Shown here: piece after piece, positions 41,236 to 51,370 of the stretch
How the letters are laid out: each line of letters opens with the position of its first letter
Numbering within the stretch: position 1 is the stretch's first letter
Origin: Flectonema sp. DT1601
Taxonomy: Eukaryota > Euglenozoa > Diplonemea > Diplonemida > Diplonemidae
Direction: 5' to 3'
DNA: 64,000 nucleotides
Assembly (NCBI GenBank): GCA_964019425.1
Contig: OZ025785.1
Location: 767,501-831,500 of the forward strand
Made by a program: the position numbers and the translations under genes
The notes under the pieces: generated by a model
Told to the model about the DNA's origin: nothing
The model's database searches: none
Seen by the model: only the letters and a program-made list of their open reading frames with translations

Positions 41236-42141
41236 TTAATGAATAATTAGAGGCCTCAATGCGAGAAAGCACTCTTTCATAGATGATATTCTACTCTGTA
41301 ATTTAATTGAAATAGAAGCTGAAGCAGGAAGCCAAACAAAGTCTGAAATCGTCTGTCCAGACACGCAGCGTTCAAGTAATCGACTTGATGATCGAGTTTT
41401 CGTTACGAATGATTTGCAAGTAGTGCTGACGAAGACATCATCGTCGTTAACACAGATGGTCACATGAGGAGTATCAGAATTACTGAAAACTCCACAGCTT
41501 ATTTCATATAAACCTTCTCTGATAACGTTTATTATGTGAGGTTTAGATGTATTCCAAGACAGTACTTTGGGTGAACTGGAATTCGAGCCGACTGTTGATG
41601 TCCATTCGATCCTATTTTTATTTACTTTAAGACATGAAGGCTTACATAACCAAGTGACACCTTGACTTCTCTCTAATATATTTGAAGTGTCTGTTTCAAT
41701 CGATTTTTGTGATAATCTCATATCAACGAATTCTTTTATTTCATTTAATTTTTGTAAATATAAAATATGTTGATTATGACTGTTAGTACTCTCAACAACA
41801 GACTCTGGTTGTGATACCTGTTTTTGTATTGTCGCGATGTCTGTGTTGAGTCCGGCGACTTTGGCTTTCAGTCTAGAGAAGGACTCAGTCTGATTGTCAG
41901 AAGTTTGTTTAAAATTATCAAGTCGGCATTGATGATCATCAAGTCGACGTGTTATAACTTTAATATTTCTTTCTGCGGAAGTCATTCGGTTGTTTAGATC
42001 GTCAGATTTTCCCAACGTTGACATCATTTCCTTCATTTGAACGACTTCTCCAAACATCACACAAAACGCAGTCCTGACTATCGACTGAACATTCTTCCAA
42101 TCTTTCGTTCCTCGTTCTAATCCGTCAAAGAGATCATTCAT
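41236..42141 (-). CDS. Coiled-coil protein with C1q/TNF-like C-terminal domain
   Basis: The start is set at the ATG at 42139-42141 (MNDLFDGLERG) because CTATTAG lies 22 bases upstream. The longer open frame beyond it runs through a poly-A tract and is not coding. The protein has 301 residues. Residues 1-160 form heptad-rich coiled coil (LGKSDDLNNRMTSAERN, DNFKQTSDNQTESFSRL). The last 130 residues are beta-rich with GLYEISCGVFSN, HVTICVNDDDVF and SDFVWLPASASISIKLQSR, which resembles the C1q/TNF jelly-roll pattern. Such tails usually trimerise on a coiled-coil stalk. No signal peptide is seen, so it may be intracellular. The domain call is tentative. Confidence 0.65.
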   Translation of the reverse strand: MNDLFDGLERGTKDWKNVQSIVRTAFCVMFGEVVQMKEMMSTLGKSDDLNNRMTSAERNIKVITRRLDDHQCRLDNFKQTSDNQTESFSRLKAKVAGLNTDIATIQKQVSQPESVVESTNSHNQHILYLQKLNEIKEFVDMRLSQKSIETDTSNILERSQGVTWLCKPSCLKVNKNRIEWTSTVGSNSSSPKVLSWNTSKPHIINVIREGLYEISCGVFSNSDTPHVTICVNDDDVFVSTTCKSFVTKTRSSSRLLERCVSGQTISDFVWLPASASISIKLQSRISSMKECFLALRPLIIH

Positions 42142-42299
42142 AATTCCGAAAGAGGAGCTAATAGAGAAGTACAATATGATATTAATTGATATCTGTCGAA
42201 TAATAATAATAAAAAGAACCGACACAAAGACTACAGCGAGAAGAAAGAATGAGAAAGAAGGTTGCTTCCCCACATGCAGTCGCTTGTCGGTGAAAAAAT

Positions 42300-42302
<3 letters not shown>

Positions 42303-42349
<47 letters not shown>
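42303..42349. repeat. Poly-A homopolymer of about 47 bases
   Basis: An A run upstream of the coiled-coil/C1q-like gene. On the minus strand it produces a spurious poly-Phe reading. Confidence 0.95.
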
Positions 42350-42352
<3 letters not shown>

Positions 42353-42503
42353 CTAGTTTTTTTTTTTTCTTCATTTCTTTTAAAACAAGCAGTAGGTTCG
42401 AATTCAACTAAAAGGGAACGGAAATCATTCGGGTACACTACTCATGTGTGCTATGAACACATTTATAATGGAATAAGTAGCTCGCTAACAGCAGGCCATT
42501 CGT

Positions 42504-44711
42504 TTATAACTTCTCTTTAACGCCGTACTTCTTCTGACAAAATGCCTCAGCAGCTTCGAGAAGATCAGCTTTTAAACCTGAAGCATTCTGCTTATTATCT
42601 TTCAAGAACTGCTTGAGGATAGCGACTGTTAGTTTTTTTAAACTATCACTGGAGTAGTACTGCTCAAAATTAATGTCTCGAATGTCTACTTTTTTTGGAT
42701 CGTTATCGGGGTAATCTGCGAGACGTTTCTTCATACCTGAATTCCCCGTAGCAACTTCCGCGTTGTATCCTGCCGTATAAGCAGCTGAAGAATAGCTTTT
42801 AAACGCTTCCCGAAGTGGTTCCATATTCTTATAATCGGGTAACGTATAATCAGCAACATCTTCATAGTCTTCTTCCAGAGCAATTGATTGTAAAACGGTG
42901 TAGTGTTTTTGTAGTGATGGGTTAGGATAATCGTAGCTGTCATATTTTGGTTCCGCTCCTTTAAACGCGGGAGCCAGTTGCATTCTCTTAATGATCTGTT
43001 TTGCCTTTGTGACGAGAGTATCGTGGCTTGGACCGTCTTTATATTTATCATCAAGTTGAATATCCCTGATATCGTCAGCATATGCCAATGGTATAACATG
43101 TAACCCAAAAGATTCATCTTTGTTACCGTCAGCTTCAAAACTTTCTAGCTGAGGTAGGAGAGCTACGATTCGGGGTGCGCTGTTCTTTCTTGGGATCAAT
43201 TCAGCGATTGCTGCTTTTTCAAGTGAATCCATCTTCAATACTAACGCTTTAAAGACTTTTGAAGAACCAATTACTCTACTATCGTCTGGATGAATGAAGA
43301 TTGGTGGTCCGATTTGATGTGAAATCTTAACCAACTTCTTCGATTTAAATCCCAGAATTCGAAGACCAGGAGTGCCAAACTGAGCTGTCATTTCCCTCAT
43401 CTCAGATGGTTTGAATGTAACTTCTTCTGTTCCAAGAGTTAGTGATCTATTTTGATCCATTTCAGTGAGAATAGCTGCCGTATCGTGACAGATGTATTTA
43501 GTTTCGGTTATGAGTGGAATGTTAGTTTTCAAATCTAAATTTATAGCTGATCCCTTTCTAGCTTTCATACAAGGGTTGTACAGCTTTACCGCCATAGCTG
43601 GGAGTTCAAATCCCTGAGACCCAAACGCAATATTGACGCCACCAGCAGACCTTTTGTGATGTGTTTTTCTCTTCAGAGGATCCAGTAGATCGGCAAAGGA
43701 CAATTTCGCATCCAAATGGATTGAGTTGGAGTCATTCTCATCTTCATTTATATAAATAACTTCCCTCCAAAACATCGCTGAGTCAAATGAATTTCTATCT
43801 CTTTTATTGACTACTTCTGCGCTAGCTGTTTCACCAGATGATTTTGTTTGTAGTAAAGTAGAAGCACCGTCAGTCTTTCTTCCACTGCCTGTGAGAGAAT
43901 TACTTCCAGATTGAGGAACGTTGCTATTTTTTACAAGACTTGACCCAAGACTCACCGGCTGAGCAACAGAAACAGTTAACTGATTTTGCATCACCTTAAG
44001 AGGAGAAGACATTAGAAAGTCTGAAGACGACTGTGTATTCCCACCAGACGAAGAGAGATGCGGTGTTGGTGATGCTGATGCTTGTTGATGGGGAAGTCCT
44101 TTTCTCAAAGCGAATAATTGTAAAGTGATGTCAGCCTCGAGTAAATCTTTGCATCGACTCAAACACTTTTGTCTCGAAGCAGCATCACCTTTGATTGGAT
44201 TATCGTCATCTGTGAAGACCATTATTCTTTTAAATGCCACAGTCTTTGGTAATCCGTGAAACAAATGTTGTGAGGTCCAGAAGGCATCGTGTAAAGGAAA
44301 TTGATTCCAACAACCAACGTGAGTCATAAAGGCATCCCTGTCTGAGATTAAGCTTTCCAATTCTTTAATACGTTGGGCACTAGGTCTAGCTAAAGTATGA
44401 AAAATATAAATTCCATTAAAGCTGTAAGCGTTCAGCATGTGTTTTGTTCCATAAAGTTGAAGGCCTACAAAGTCTGTGGCGCTGCTTAAAATCTTGTCTT
44501 TGTAAAACTTTATGCAGCTCTGGATTGAGATTTCAAAAGGAATCTCTCCTTCGGTGTTGGGTTCGAACATTGATTCCTGACAGTCGACCATAAATAAAAT
44601 TGCATCTCGTTGTTGTTCTTTTGTTGTTTGTGTGCTGACTTCCTCTTCGGCATCCCAACCACCGAAGATGTCATCCACCTGGTCGTCATCGTCCATACTT
44701 TTCCATTCCAT
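42504..44711 (-). CDS. KU70: Ku70, DNA double-strand-break repair subunit
   Basis: Single exon, 735 residues. The N-terminus is acidic, then a Ku/vWA-type domain (DAILFMVDCQESMF, residues about 34-47; KRIMVFTDDDNP near 164). A central beta-barrel core follows (DLKTNIPLITETKYICHD; SHQIGPPIFIHPDDSRVIGS). The C-terminal 45 residues are a SAP domain (LKKLTVAILKQFLKDN, GLKADLLEAAEAFC), which marks Ku70 rather than Ku80. Ku70 pairs with Ku80 to load on broken DNA ends for end joining and telomere maintenance. An Asn/Ser-rich insert of about 80 residues (210-290) is unusual. A TTCAG lies 21 bases before the ATG. Confidence 0.93.
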   Translation of the reverse strand: MEWKSMDDDDQVDDIFGGWDAEEEVSTQTTKEQQRDAILFMVDCQESMFEPNTEGEIPFEISIQSCIKFYKDKILSSATDFVGLQLYGTKHMLNAYSFNGIYIFHTLARPSAQRIKELESLISDRDAFMTHVGCWNQFPLHDAFWTSQHLFHGLPKTVAFKRIMVFTDDDNPIKGDAASRQKCLSRCKDLLEADITLQLFALRKGLPHQQASASPTPHLSSSGGNTQSSSDFLMSSPLKVMQNQLTVSVAQPVSLGSSLVKNSNVPQSGSNSLTGSGRKTDGASTLLQTKSSGETASAEVVNKRDRNSFDSAMFWREVIYINEDENDSNSIHLDAKLSFADLLDPLKRKTHHKRSAGGVNIAFGSQGFELPAMAVKLYNPCMKARKGSAINLDLKTNIPLITETKYICHDTAAILTEMDQNRSLTLGTEEVTFKPSEMREMTAQFGTPGLRILGFKSKKLVKISHQIGPPIFIHPDDSRVIGSSKVFKALVLKMDSLEKAAIAELIPRKNSAPRIVALLPQLESFEADGNKDESFGLHVIPLAYADDIRDIQLDDKYKDGPSHDTLVTKAKQIIKRMQLAPAFKGAEPKYDSYDYPNPSLQKHYTVLQSIALEEDYEDVADYTLPDYKNMEPLREAFKSYSSAAYTAGYNAEVATGNSGMKKRLADYPDNDPKKVDIRDINFEQYYSSDSLKKLTVAILKQFLKDNKQNASGLKADLLEAAEAFCQKKYGVKEKL

Positions 44712-46104
44712 TTCTTATTGTGTTCGTAGAACCTGAATAGTGAGTTGTTAGAATTGTAAATTAATAACAAATTGTTCATCTTCTCAACTAGTACGGGTTC
44801 TCATATTTCATAAGTGAATCATCCTAGTAAGAAGTGTTGAAGTAGTTCACAATAATTTGGTAATATTTTTTATTTTTACTCCGACTTTCACTTTGTTTAA
44901 ACTTCAAGAAAAAACATGAAAGCAGAACGTGTTCTGAAGTGGCGAAGGGGAAGGGGTTACAATTCGTTCAAGAAACTCACTAGGTGGGGTGTTTGTGGGG
45001 AGGACTTTTTTCTGGTTTTTTTTTTTTTTTTTTTTTTCGATATCAAATAGTTCTGGCTGTAAAGATGCTTACACAGAACTGACAAACAAAACTTATCATC
45101 AACGATGAATGACGAAGTGGCTGTTTTTTTTTTTTTAAATTTCGGACTAAGATCTATTCAGCCATTGTAATGATCGGTAAACTAACATTGACTAACAAAT
45201 TAAAGTGTTCTGACACATTCGTTATATGATAATAACGGTACCTTTTTTGCGTGAGTTTCTTATACCCTCTTGATTGAGGGATTACAACACACTTTAATTA
45301 TAAAGAGTAAGTTCATAATTAAAAAAGAAACTGGGGGAAAAAAAAAAAAAAGGGAAAAAAAAAAACCAAAACCGTAATAGTAAATCGGAATTCTTTTGAG
45401 TTTACCGTTTTTTTTTTTTTTTTTTTTTTTGTTTTTTTTTTCGTTAGTTCGGTAGTTCATTTGAATGAAAAATTTTTTAATTTCTTTTTTTCACATCCTC
45501 ACTCACAAATTTTGATGTCGGGAGAACTGTGACTGAACTAATTTTTTTCTTTTTTTTTTTTTTTTGTTCCCTTTCCACCTCGTTCCCTTATTTTTTTTTT
45601 TTTTTTTCGTTCTGGGGATCAAACAAACAATTCAAAACACCAACAAAAGAATCGTACCGGAGCGTAATTAAGAGTATCGTTACTCTCTGGAAAAAAATCT
45701 TTTTTTTTTTAAATACTAATCCATAATACTGCTGTGAAGCGGCACCCCCTTTGAAATCAAAAGCTGAAGCGTATTAAGGATCTCTCGGTGGGTTTTTTTT
45801 TCTTTCTTTCTTTTTCTTTGAATCACTCGATCGTTTACTAACGGACACTTTCCTCAGAGCACTAAGCCACCTTTTTCGAAGGGGGAAGGGAAGGTAAAGT
45901 AAAACATATTATTGTTGGAAGAAAACGACACTTTTTTTTTTTTTTTTTTTAAAAAAAGGAAAAAAAGAAGGGGAAAAAACTGGGAAGGCCGGGTGAAAAG
46001 AAAAAAAGAAAACGAAGAAGACAATAATGTCCCAAGAAAGTGTGAAGGGATATCTCGCAAAGGCAAAAACTGAAGCTACCACAAAGAAAACAAACACGGA
46101 AAAA
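44712..46104. other. Intergenic, no gene seen
   Basis: AT-rich, with many T/A runs (for example 45018-45037, 45408-45430 and 45594-45607). Nothing recognised on either strand. Confidence 0.6.
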
Positions 46105-47722
46105 TTACGACTCCGTAGGCCTCGCAGCAATGCGCTTCTTTGGAGAACCAGCGCCGAGCATTGGAGCTCTCTTTCCGCCCACATTCCTTCCCTCAATCGC
46201 ATCAAGCGTACGGTGTGATAATTCCATGTAGTGGAAGATACGTTTAGACTCTGTCTCGTATTCTTGTTGTTTGTTCCTTGCAGCGAGGAGCTGTTTTTTT
46301 TTGTTTGTTTGTCTTTCCCTTTTAGAAGTCGGTCTCAGAGAGTGCGAAAAAAAAAAGCAAAAACGTCATACCTTTTGTTGCAGCCTCTTGATTTCCTGTT
46401 CCTTCTCTTTTCTGATACTGGTGATTTCCTGTTGGTACTTCTTCAAGTTTCTATTTTGAAGATCAAGAGCACGCTTCTCCTCAACTGTCTTGTCTCTCAT
46501 TAAAGAAGTCTCGTGTTCCATTCGTTTGTACGGGTCGTGGTATTTTCTCTCCTTGTCATTAAACTGTTTTTTTTTTGTTTAGTTATTTTTAATGGATTTT
46601 CAAGTTTCTCAATTTGATGCTCGAATAGAAGTTACTAAATAAATCACATACCATCTTAAAAGGATCGTCTTCCTCTCCTTTAATAAATGAACAACGTAGA
46701 TTCTCTTGGTCCATGTCAAATCTAATTCTAATAGACTTAACACCGCCAGCCTTGACAACGTATCCAGGTCGGATTTCATTTCCGTTGATGTGGGTGACTC
46801 GGCGACCAATGAATTTTGAGAATCCGCATTTGTCGGCTATGCTGTGAGGTGCTACGGAAACAAGTCTAGTTTTGTCTTCGAATCGGAGTCCAGTTGGGTC
46901 TGTTGCGTTGTCCTTTGTTAGGACTGCCTCAGACTTATCAATCAACTCGGCATGCTCTGTTTCTGGATCATCAAAGTGAGCTGCAACACCTTCACCGCTT
47001 TTGTATTCTCTTTGGATTTTGAGTTTGTAGTCTTTTAACTTTTCGGCCTTCTTGTCTTTGTTTTCGTAGTGTCCACATCTCAAGTGATCTTCTATAGCGT
47101 CAATGTCGTGTTTTAATCCCTTAATGTCGAGAAGCATTTGTTCTCTCTCTCTCATACAACGTACAATAACGTGCATAATGTCTCTGTCCTTTTCTTGGAT
47201 CATGTCGGATATTTGTTTGCTGGATTCGGCTTCGAGATCAATTTCGTGTTGTCTCATCATCTTCAAAATCATTTTGAGTTCCCGGAGTTGCTTTGTTGCG
47301 ACTAGGATTTCATTTTCTCTATCTTTGGTGATTTCGTGAATGGTTTTAATTAATTTAAAGGGATCAGGTTTTTTTGAAGTTGCTCTAAATTGTCTGATCC
47401 GCTCACATCTTTCAGCAACTGGCTGACGAAGTCCTTTCGCCATTTCTTGGAGTTCTCTGGTTTCGATTTCTGCCTTGCTGCGGAGTTCGACATTCTTGTC
47501 CTTTGCGGCATCAATTTGTTTTAAAAGTGACTCGTTATCGTGTGTGATCTTTGATAACCCTCCTCTAGCTTTCTTTATTAATGCAACCTCATCGGCAAAG
47601 CTCTGACAGTGCGCTCTTACTTTTTCAATTTTTGATTTGACTTCGCCAGCGCTTGCGTCCTCTGCTTCCATCAGCAGGTCGATCTCCTTCATCGCCGCGT
47701 CCGCATCAAATTCTGTTGCCAT
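46105..47722 (-). CDS. Coiled-coil protein with central PDZ-type domain
   Basis: Three exons, 47722-46652, 46563-46372 and 46290-46105, with introns of 88 and 81 bp (GTATGT...ACAG and GTATGA...ACAG), all phase 0; 482 residues. Residues 1-240 are long coiled coil. A PDZ-like domain lies at about 285-345 (LVSVAPHSIADKCGFSKF, RRVTHINGNEIRPG). Exons 2-3 add another coiled coil (EEKRALDLQNRNLKKYQQEI) and a basic C-terminus with SPKKRIAARPTES. The short C-terminal exons were found from splice signals and would be missed by reading-frame calls alone. It is probably a cytoskeletal or flagellar scaffold, by analogy of build only. Confidence 0.8.
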
Positions 47723-47968
47723 CTGATAATATATCCTGTTGAGAATTGTGAATTGTGAATTGTGATGGAATAAAAAAGAAGTGCTAATTCACCTTACCGT
47801 TGGTGTTGGTGTTTGTCTTTGTCTTCCCTGCTGGAATTATCTCTGCTACATAGTTATTTACCCTTCCTATAAATATGAAATAAAGAGCACACAAATCATT
47901 CAAAAAATAAATTGGCACCAGAAACAAGAAGCAGCCAAGTGATTTGTGATCATGAGTGTTGGAAGAAA

Positions 47969-48001
<33 letters not shown>

Positions 48002-48712
48002 CGGGGACGACAAGGGAGTCGAATGAAGTGCGAAAACACATGGGATGGGAAGGACGCTACTGGAAAAAAAACGTGTGAAAAAGTGCGCGCAACAAGAGGA
48101 ACAAGGCCAGATAAATGTCCTATCGGCGCTGCAAGAAAAAAAGACAACTAAAACTTATTTTTCAAAAATTGTTGGCAAAACAACATTACGATAAGTGTTT
48201 ACTACCAATTGGTTTACCAAATTGATATTGTCATTGAAGGCTTAGCAATGAATCACTTTGTGTTTGTTGAGTGCTTGTTGCTATACTTTCATTCACTAAT
48301 TAACTCGGGTGAGGTAATCACACCCTGTTGGTAGTCATCTCTGGTGTCCCGCAACTTTCGAGAGAGTTTGACAACACATTAATGAGAACAAACATCTCAC
48401 GCTGAAGTAAAGTTTGTCCGCACAGCCTCCTTTTTAACAACCTGATTACTAAATACTTTGACTGAATGATACCTGACGGAAGATTGCACAAAGGAGGAGA
48501 GACTGAGTTGTATTTCAGCTATAATAAGTCACACCGACAATCAGTGAGGGGCACAACCACAGCCCCAACCTACCCCAACCTAAACTACAGACTGTTAACT
48601 ACAAGTAGCTGGCTACTCCTTTACTGTCGCTTCTTTCCCCGGGTGGTTGCGAACCTGTTTTTTTGTTTTTTGTTTTGCTCCAAGAAGACATAATTTTTTG
48701 TTGCAGTAAAAG
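47723..48712. other. Intergenic, no gene seen
   Basis: About 1 kb with a T-run at 47972-48001. No coding content recognised. The right part may include the 3' UTR or a further 3' exon of TYW1. Confidence 0.55.
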
Positions 48713-50654
48713 TCAAAACCATACCTTCACATATCTGGTCTCCTCAGGGTCAAATCCTCTGGCAGTGCTTCCGAACTGTCCCCAGTCAGGAGTGCTGTTT
48801 AGTTGTTGATAAGAAGTGGATGGTTCACTCATAAAGATATTAAATAATAAAAACATACCGTCTGAGGTAATCTTCTGAACCGAATGGTTTCTCAGTTGCG
48901 ATGAGTTCGTGGAATCTGTCGAAGTCAATCCAAGTATGCCAGATGCCATCTCTTAAGAACTTCTTGTTAGCAATCAACACACAGCAACTGTGTTCGTGTT
49001 CGCATGCAACTCCGTAGTCACTTCCAACTGCTTCAGCCAGAGATTTACAAAATTCAACAACTTCCTTGTGGAATGGAACGTTCTTCATGCTGAGGTTTGA
49101 TGCAGTGCTCTCACCACACCAAGTGACTCCTTTGACTTCAACAAAGTTTGGTTGTCCGCGGCGAATCAATTCCGCGTAGTTTTCAAGCTCACTGACGTTC
49201 CATTTCTTTACTAAAGTTAGTCTGAATACAGTACGCTGACCTTTGTTTCTCATAGCATCAACACCTGCAAGGAATCTCTGCCAAAAGTCTGAAAACACTG
49301 GTCTATCAATTGCCTTCATCGATTCCTCAGTAGCGGCATCAACAGAGATGTACATTTGTGTAACAGGTCTGAGCTCTTCAATCTTTTCAGGGAATTGAGC
49401 GTTCGTAACCATAAAAGAAGATATCTTCCTACCATGAAGTGTATCAACAAGAGTATTAATCTCAGGATAGATAATTGGTTCACCAACAAGTGACAAGGCA
49501 CAGTGAGCTGGGTTCATAGCGTCCTTGTAACGATCTTTTTGAACACCAGGTACTCCCTTTAAAGGTTTTATTAATGCTTTCTGTCCTTCAACTGCCTGAT
49601 CAACTAACCATTTTGGATCATCGTGTTTCCATTTCCACTCAGTTGCGACTGGGTTGGTGTGGTGACGCCAGCAGAAGACACACTTATTGGCGCAGGCTAG
49701 TGATGGAGTCATTTCCATGCATTGATAACTTGTAATTCCATAGAAAGTGTGTTTGTAACAACCTCCTCTACCACGGAGTTGTGCCTGAGTCCATCTGCAC
49801 AGTTTAACACCTGAGTGAGATCCGAGAAGTTTGTATCCTTGTTTTGTGAGTGCTTTTCTTAATTTTGGAGTTATCATTTCAGCGTTTGGATCGAATGGTT
49901 TACTTGAGACGATATCTTCCATATCACCGACACTATCATCACTGCATGCTCCATCAGATTCATTATCAGAACCTTCTTCATCTTCATGACCTACTTCATA
50001 AATACCAGCACTGCTATTGTCTGTCTTCTCAATACCTGCTTTTACTCCTTCAATCCATTCACTGTATGCAGCATCTTGAGTATCAAGTGCCTCGTCTCCT
50101 TGAACAACACCTGGTCCGAATGGTGTAGCACCAAGTCTCTTTAGCATTCTATTTAATTCTCTAGCTGCTTTATTATAACAAGAAGAGTCATTGTAGGCTG
50201 AGTGTCCAAGTCCTAGAACTGTGAATCTCAGAGATGGTTTTAATTTAGGGCCATCTTTAATGAGATGCTGAAGCCAGACGTGAAAGGTTGAAGCTGAGGC
50301 TGGAAGTCTTCCTCCTTCATATGTCGGTACTACAAACATTACTGGGTCTGTTCCTAGACAGGCTTCCCTTGCTCCGTCTCTGATGGATTCCACGACAGGC
50401 TGGTATCCTTCTGCCGCCATTGCGTCTGCTGCTTTAATTGCGTATTTCTTACTCTGACCTTTTACAGTTGCGTATAGTACTCTTACAGTTCCCTTCTTAC
50501 CAACAACTTGCTTTGTTTTTAAGGAATAGCTTCTGGTGTCGTTAATTTCACCATTGGCTCCACCCTTTTTAGCAAATCGATTTTTCAATACAAATCCCAA
50601 CGGGATTAGTAAGGTGACTACCAGAGTGATGATCCACAAATAGATATCTTCCAT
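48713..50654 (-). CDS. TYW1: TYW1, 4-demethylwyosine synthase
   Basis: Exon 1 is 50654-48860; a 65-bp intron (48859-48795, GTATGT...ACAG) leads to exon 2 from 48794. Spliced, the end reads YLRRTPDWGQFGSTARGFDPEETR, matching the known TYW1 C-terminus. Exon 2 either stops at 48713 or splices again at a GTATGG donor (48724) to a short exon ending in VRNHPGKE-type sequence. Residues 7-24 are a membrane anchor, about 57-205 a flavodoxin domain, and C321, C325, C328 are the radical-SAM cluster (CANKCVFCWRH). The enzyme condenses N1-methylguanosine-37 of tRNA-Phe with pyruvate to form the tricyclic wyosine core. ATTCAG lies 14 bases before the ATG. Confidence 0.95.
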
Positions 50655-50833
50655 CTTATTAATTTATTCTGAATAATATAAATATTAATAAAGAGAGAAA
50701 ATGATTCATTTTTTCAAATAAGACAAAAGTTCACGGTTTTATATCTAATTTTGTGGAGCTGACTATCCGTTCACGGTAAGACACTTTGGTGGTTAGCGTA
50801 AGATTACTTCACATACATAAATAGTAGCTTTTT

Positions 50834-51019
50834 TCAATCATCCTTCTTATCCTGAACTTGCTGCTTTGCCCCAGCCATAAAAGCAGTGTACTTCGGCTTC
50901 ATAACATAGAACCAATACAACGCTACCATTGATATGCTCATAATCATTGTCATTATGCAGGATAGACCCAATGCCCACCAGATAGAATTATCAGGTGATT
51001 CTCTTACCAAAGGTCTCAT
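50834..51019 (-). CDS. Small single-pass membrane protein
   Basis: 61 residues: a short N-terminal segment, one strong hydrophobic helix (about residues 15-41, ALGLSCIMTMIMSISMVALY), and a charged Lys/Asp C-terminus (VQDKKDD). ATGCAG lies 28 bases before the ATG, as at other gene starts. It sits in line between TYW1 and the LRR gene with spacings of about 180 and 350 bases, which supports a real short gene. No family recognised; mitochondrial or ER small subunits have this build. Confidence 0.6.
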   Translation of the reverse strand: MRPLVRESPDNSIWWALGLSCIMTMIMSISMVALYWFYVMKPKYTAFMAGAKQQVQDKKDD

Positions 51020-51370
51020 ATTTGTTTTATATTAAAGGATCACTTCACTGCATTAGAAATGATATTAACGAACGCGTTGTTTGGTAAACTGATCGACTCG
51101 TTACGATGTTCAAAATAAAAAGGAAAAGAGTTAAGTTACTTAATTAAATGTACTGTGAGAGAATATTCCCTGTTCTCTTATCGTGAGTGCAAACAGTTGC
51201 CACACTGAGCACTAAGAGAAAGGGACTAAGAGAAAATCTTTTTTTTTTTTTTTCCCCCATCAACATTAAGATCCCTCTTAGTGATTACTAAAGAGAACTT
51301 GTCAAAAGGTTAGATTAGGCTGAGATAGTGTCTTCAGAGTGACAGACTTCTCTCAATGAATACAACTGAT

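Noticed and set aside
42385-42410. GGTTCGAATTC resembling a tRNA T-loop
   Set aside because: No acceptor stem, D-loop or anticodon arm could be folded around it.
42141-42438. N-terminal extension of the coiled-coil gene with a poly-Phe run
   Set aside because: It translates a poly-A tract. An ATG with an upstream TAG acceptor-like site starts the plausible protein at 42141.
45854-46205. Phe/Ser-rich frames near 46 kb
   Set aside because: They read T-runs and the opposite frames of the last exon of the coiled-coil/PDZ gene.
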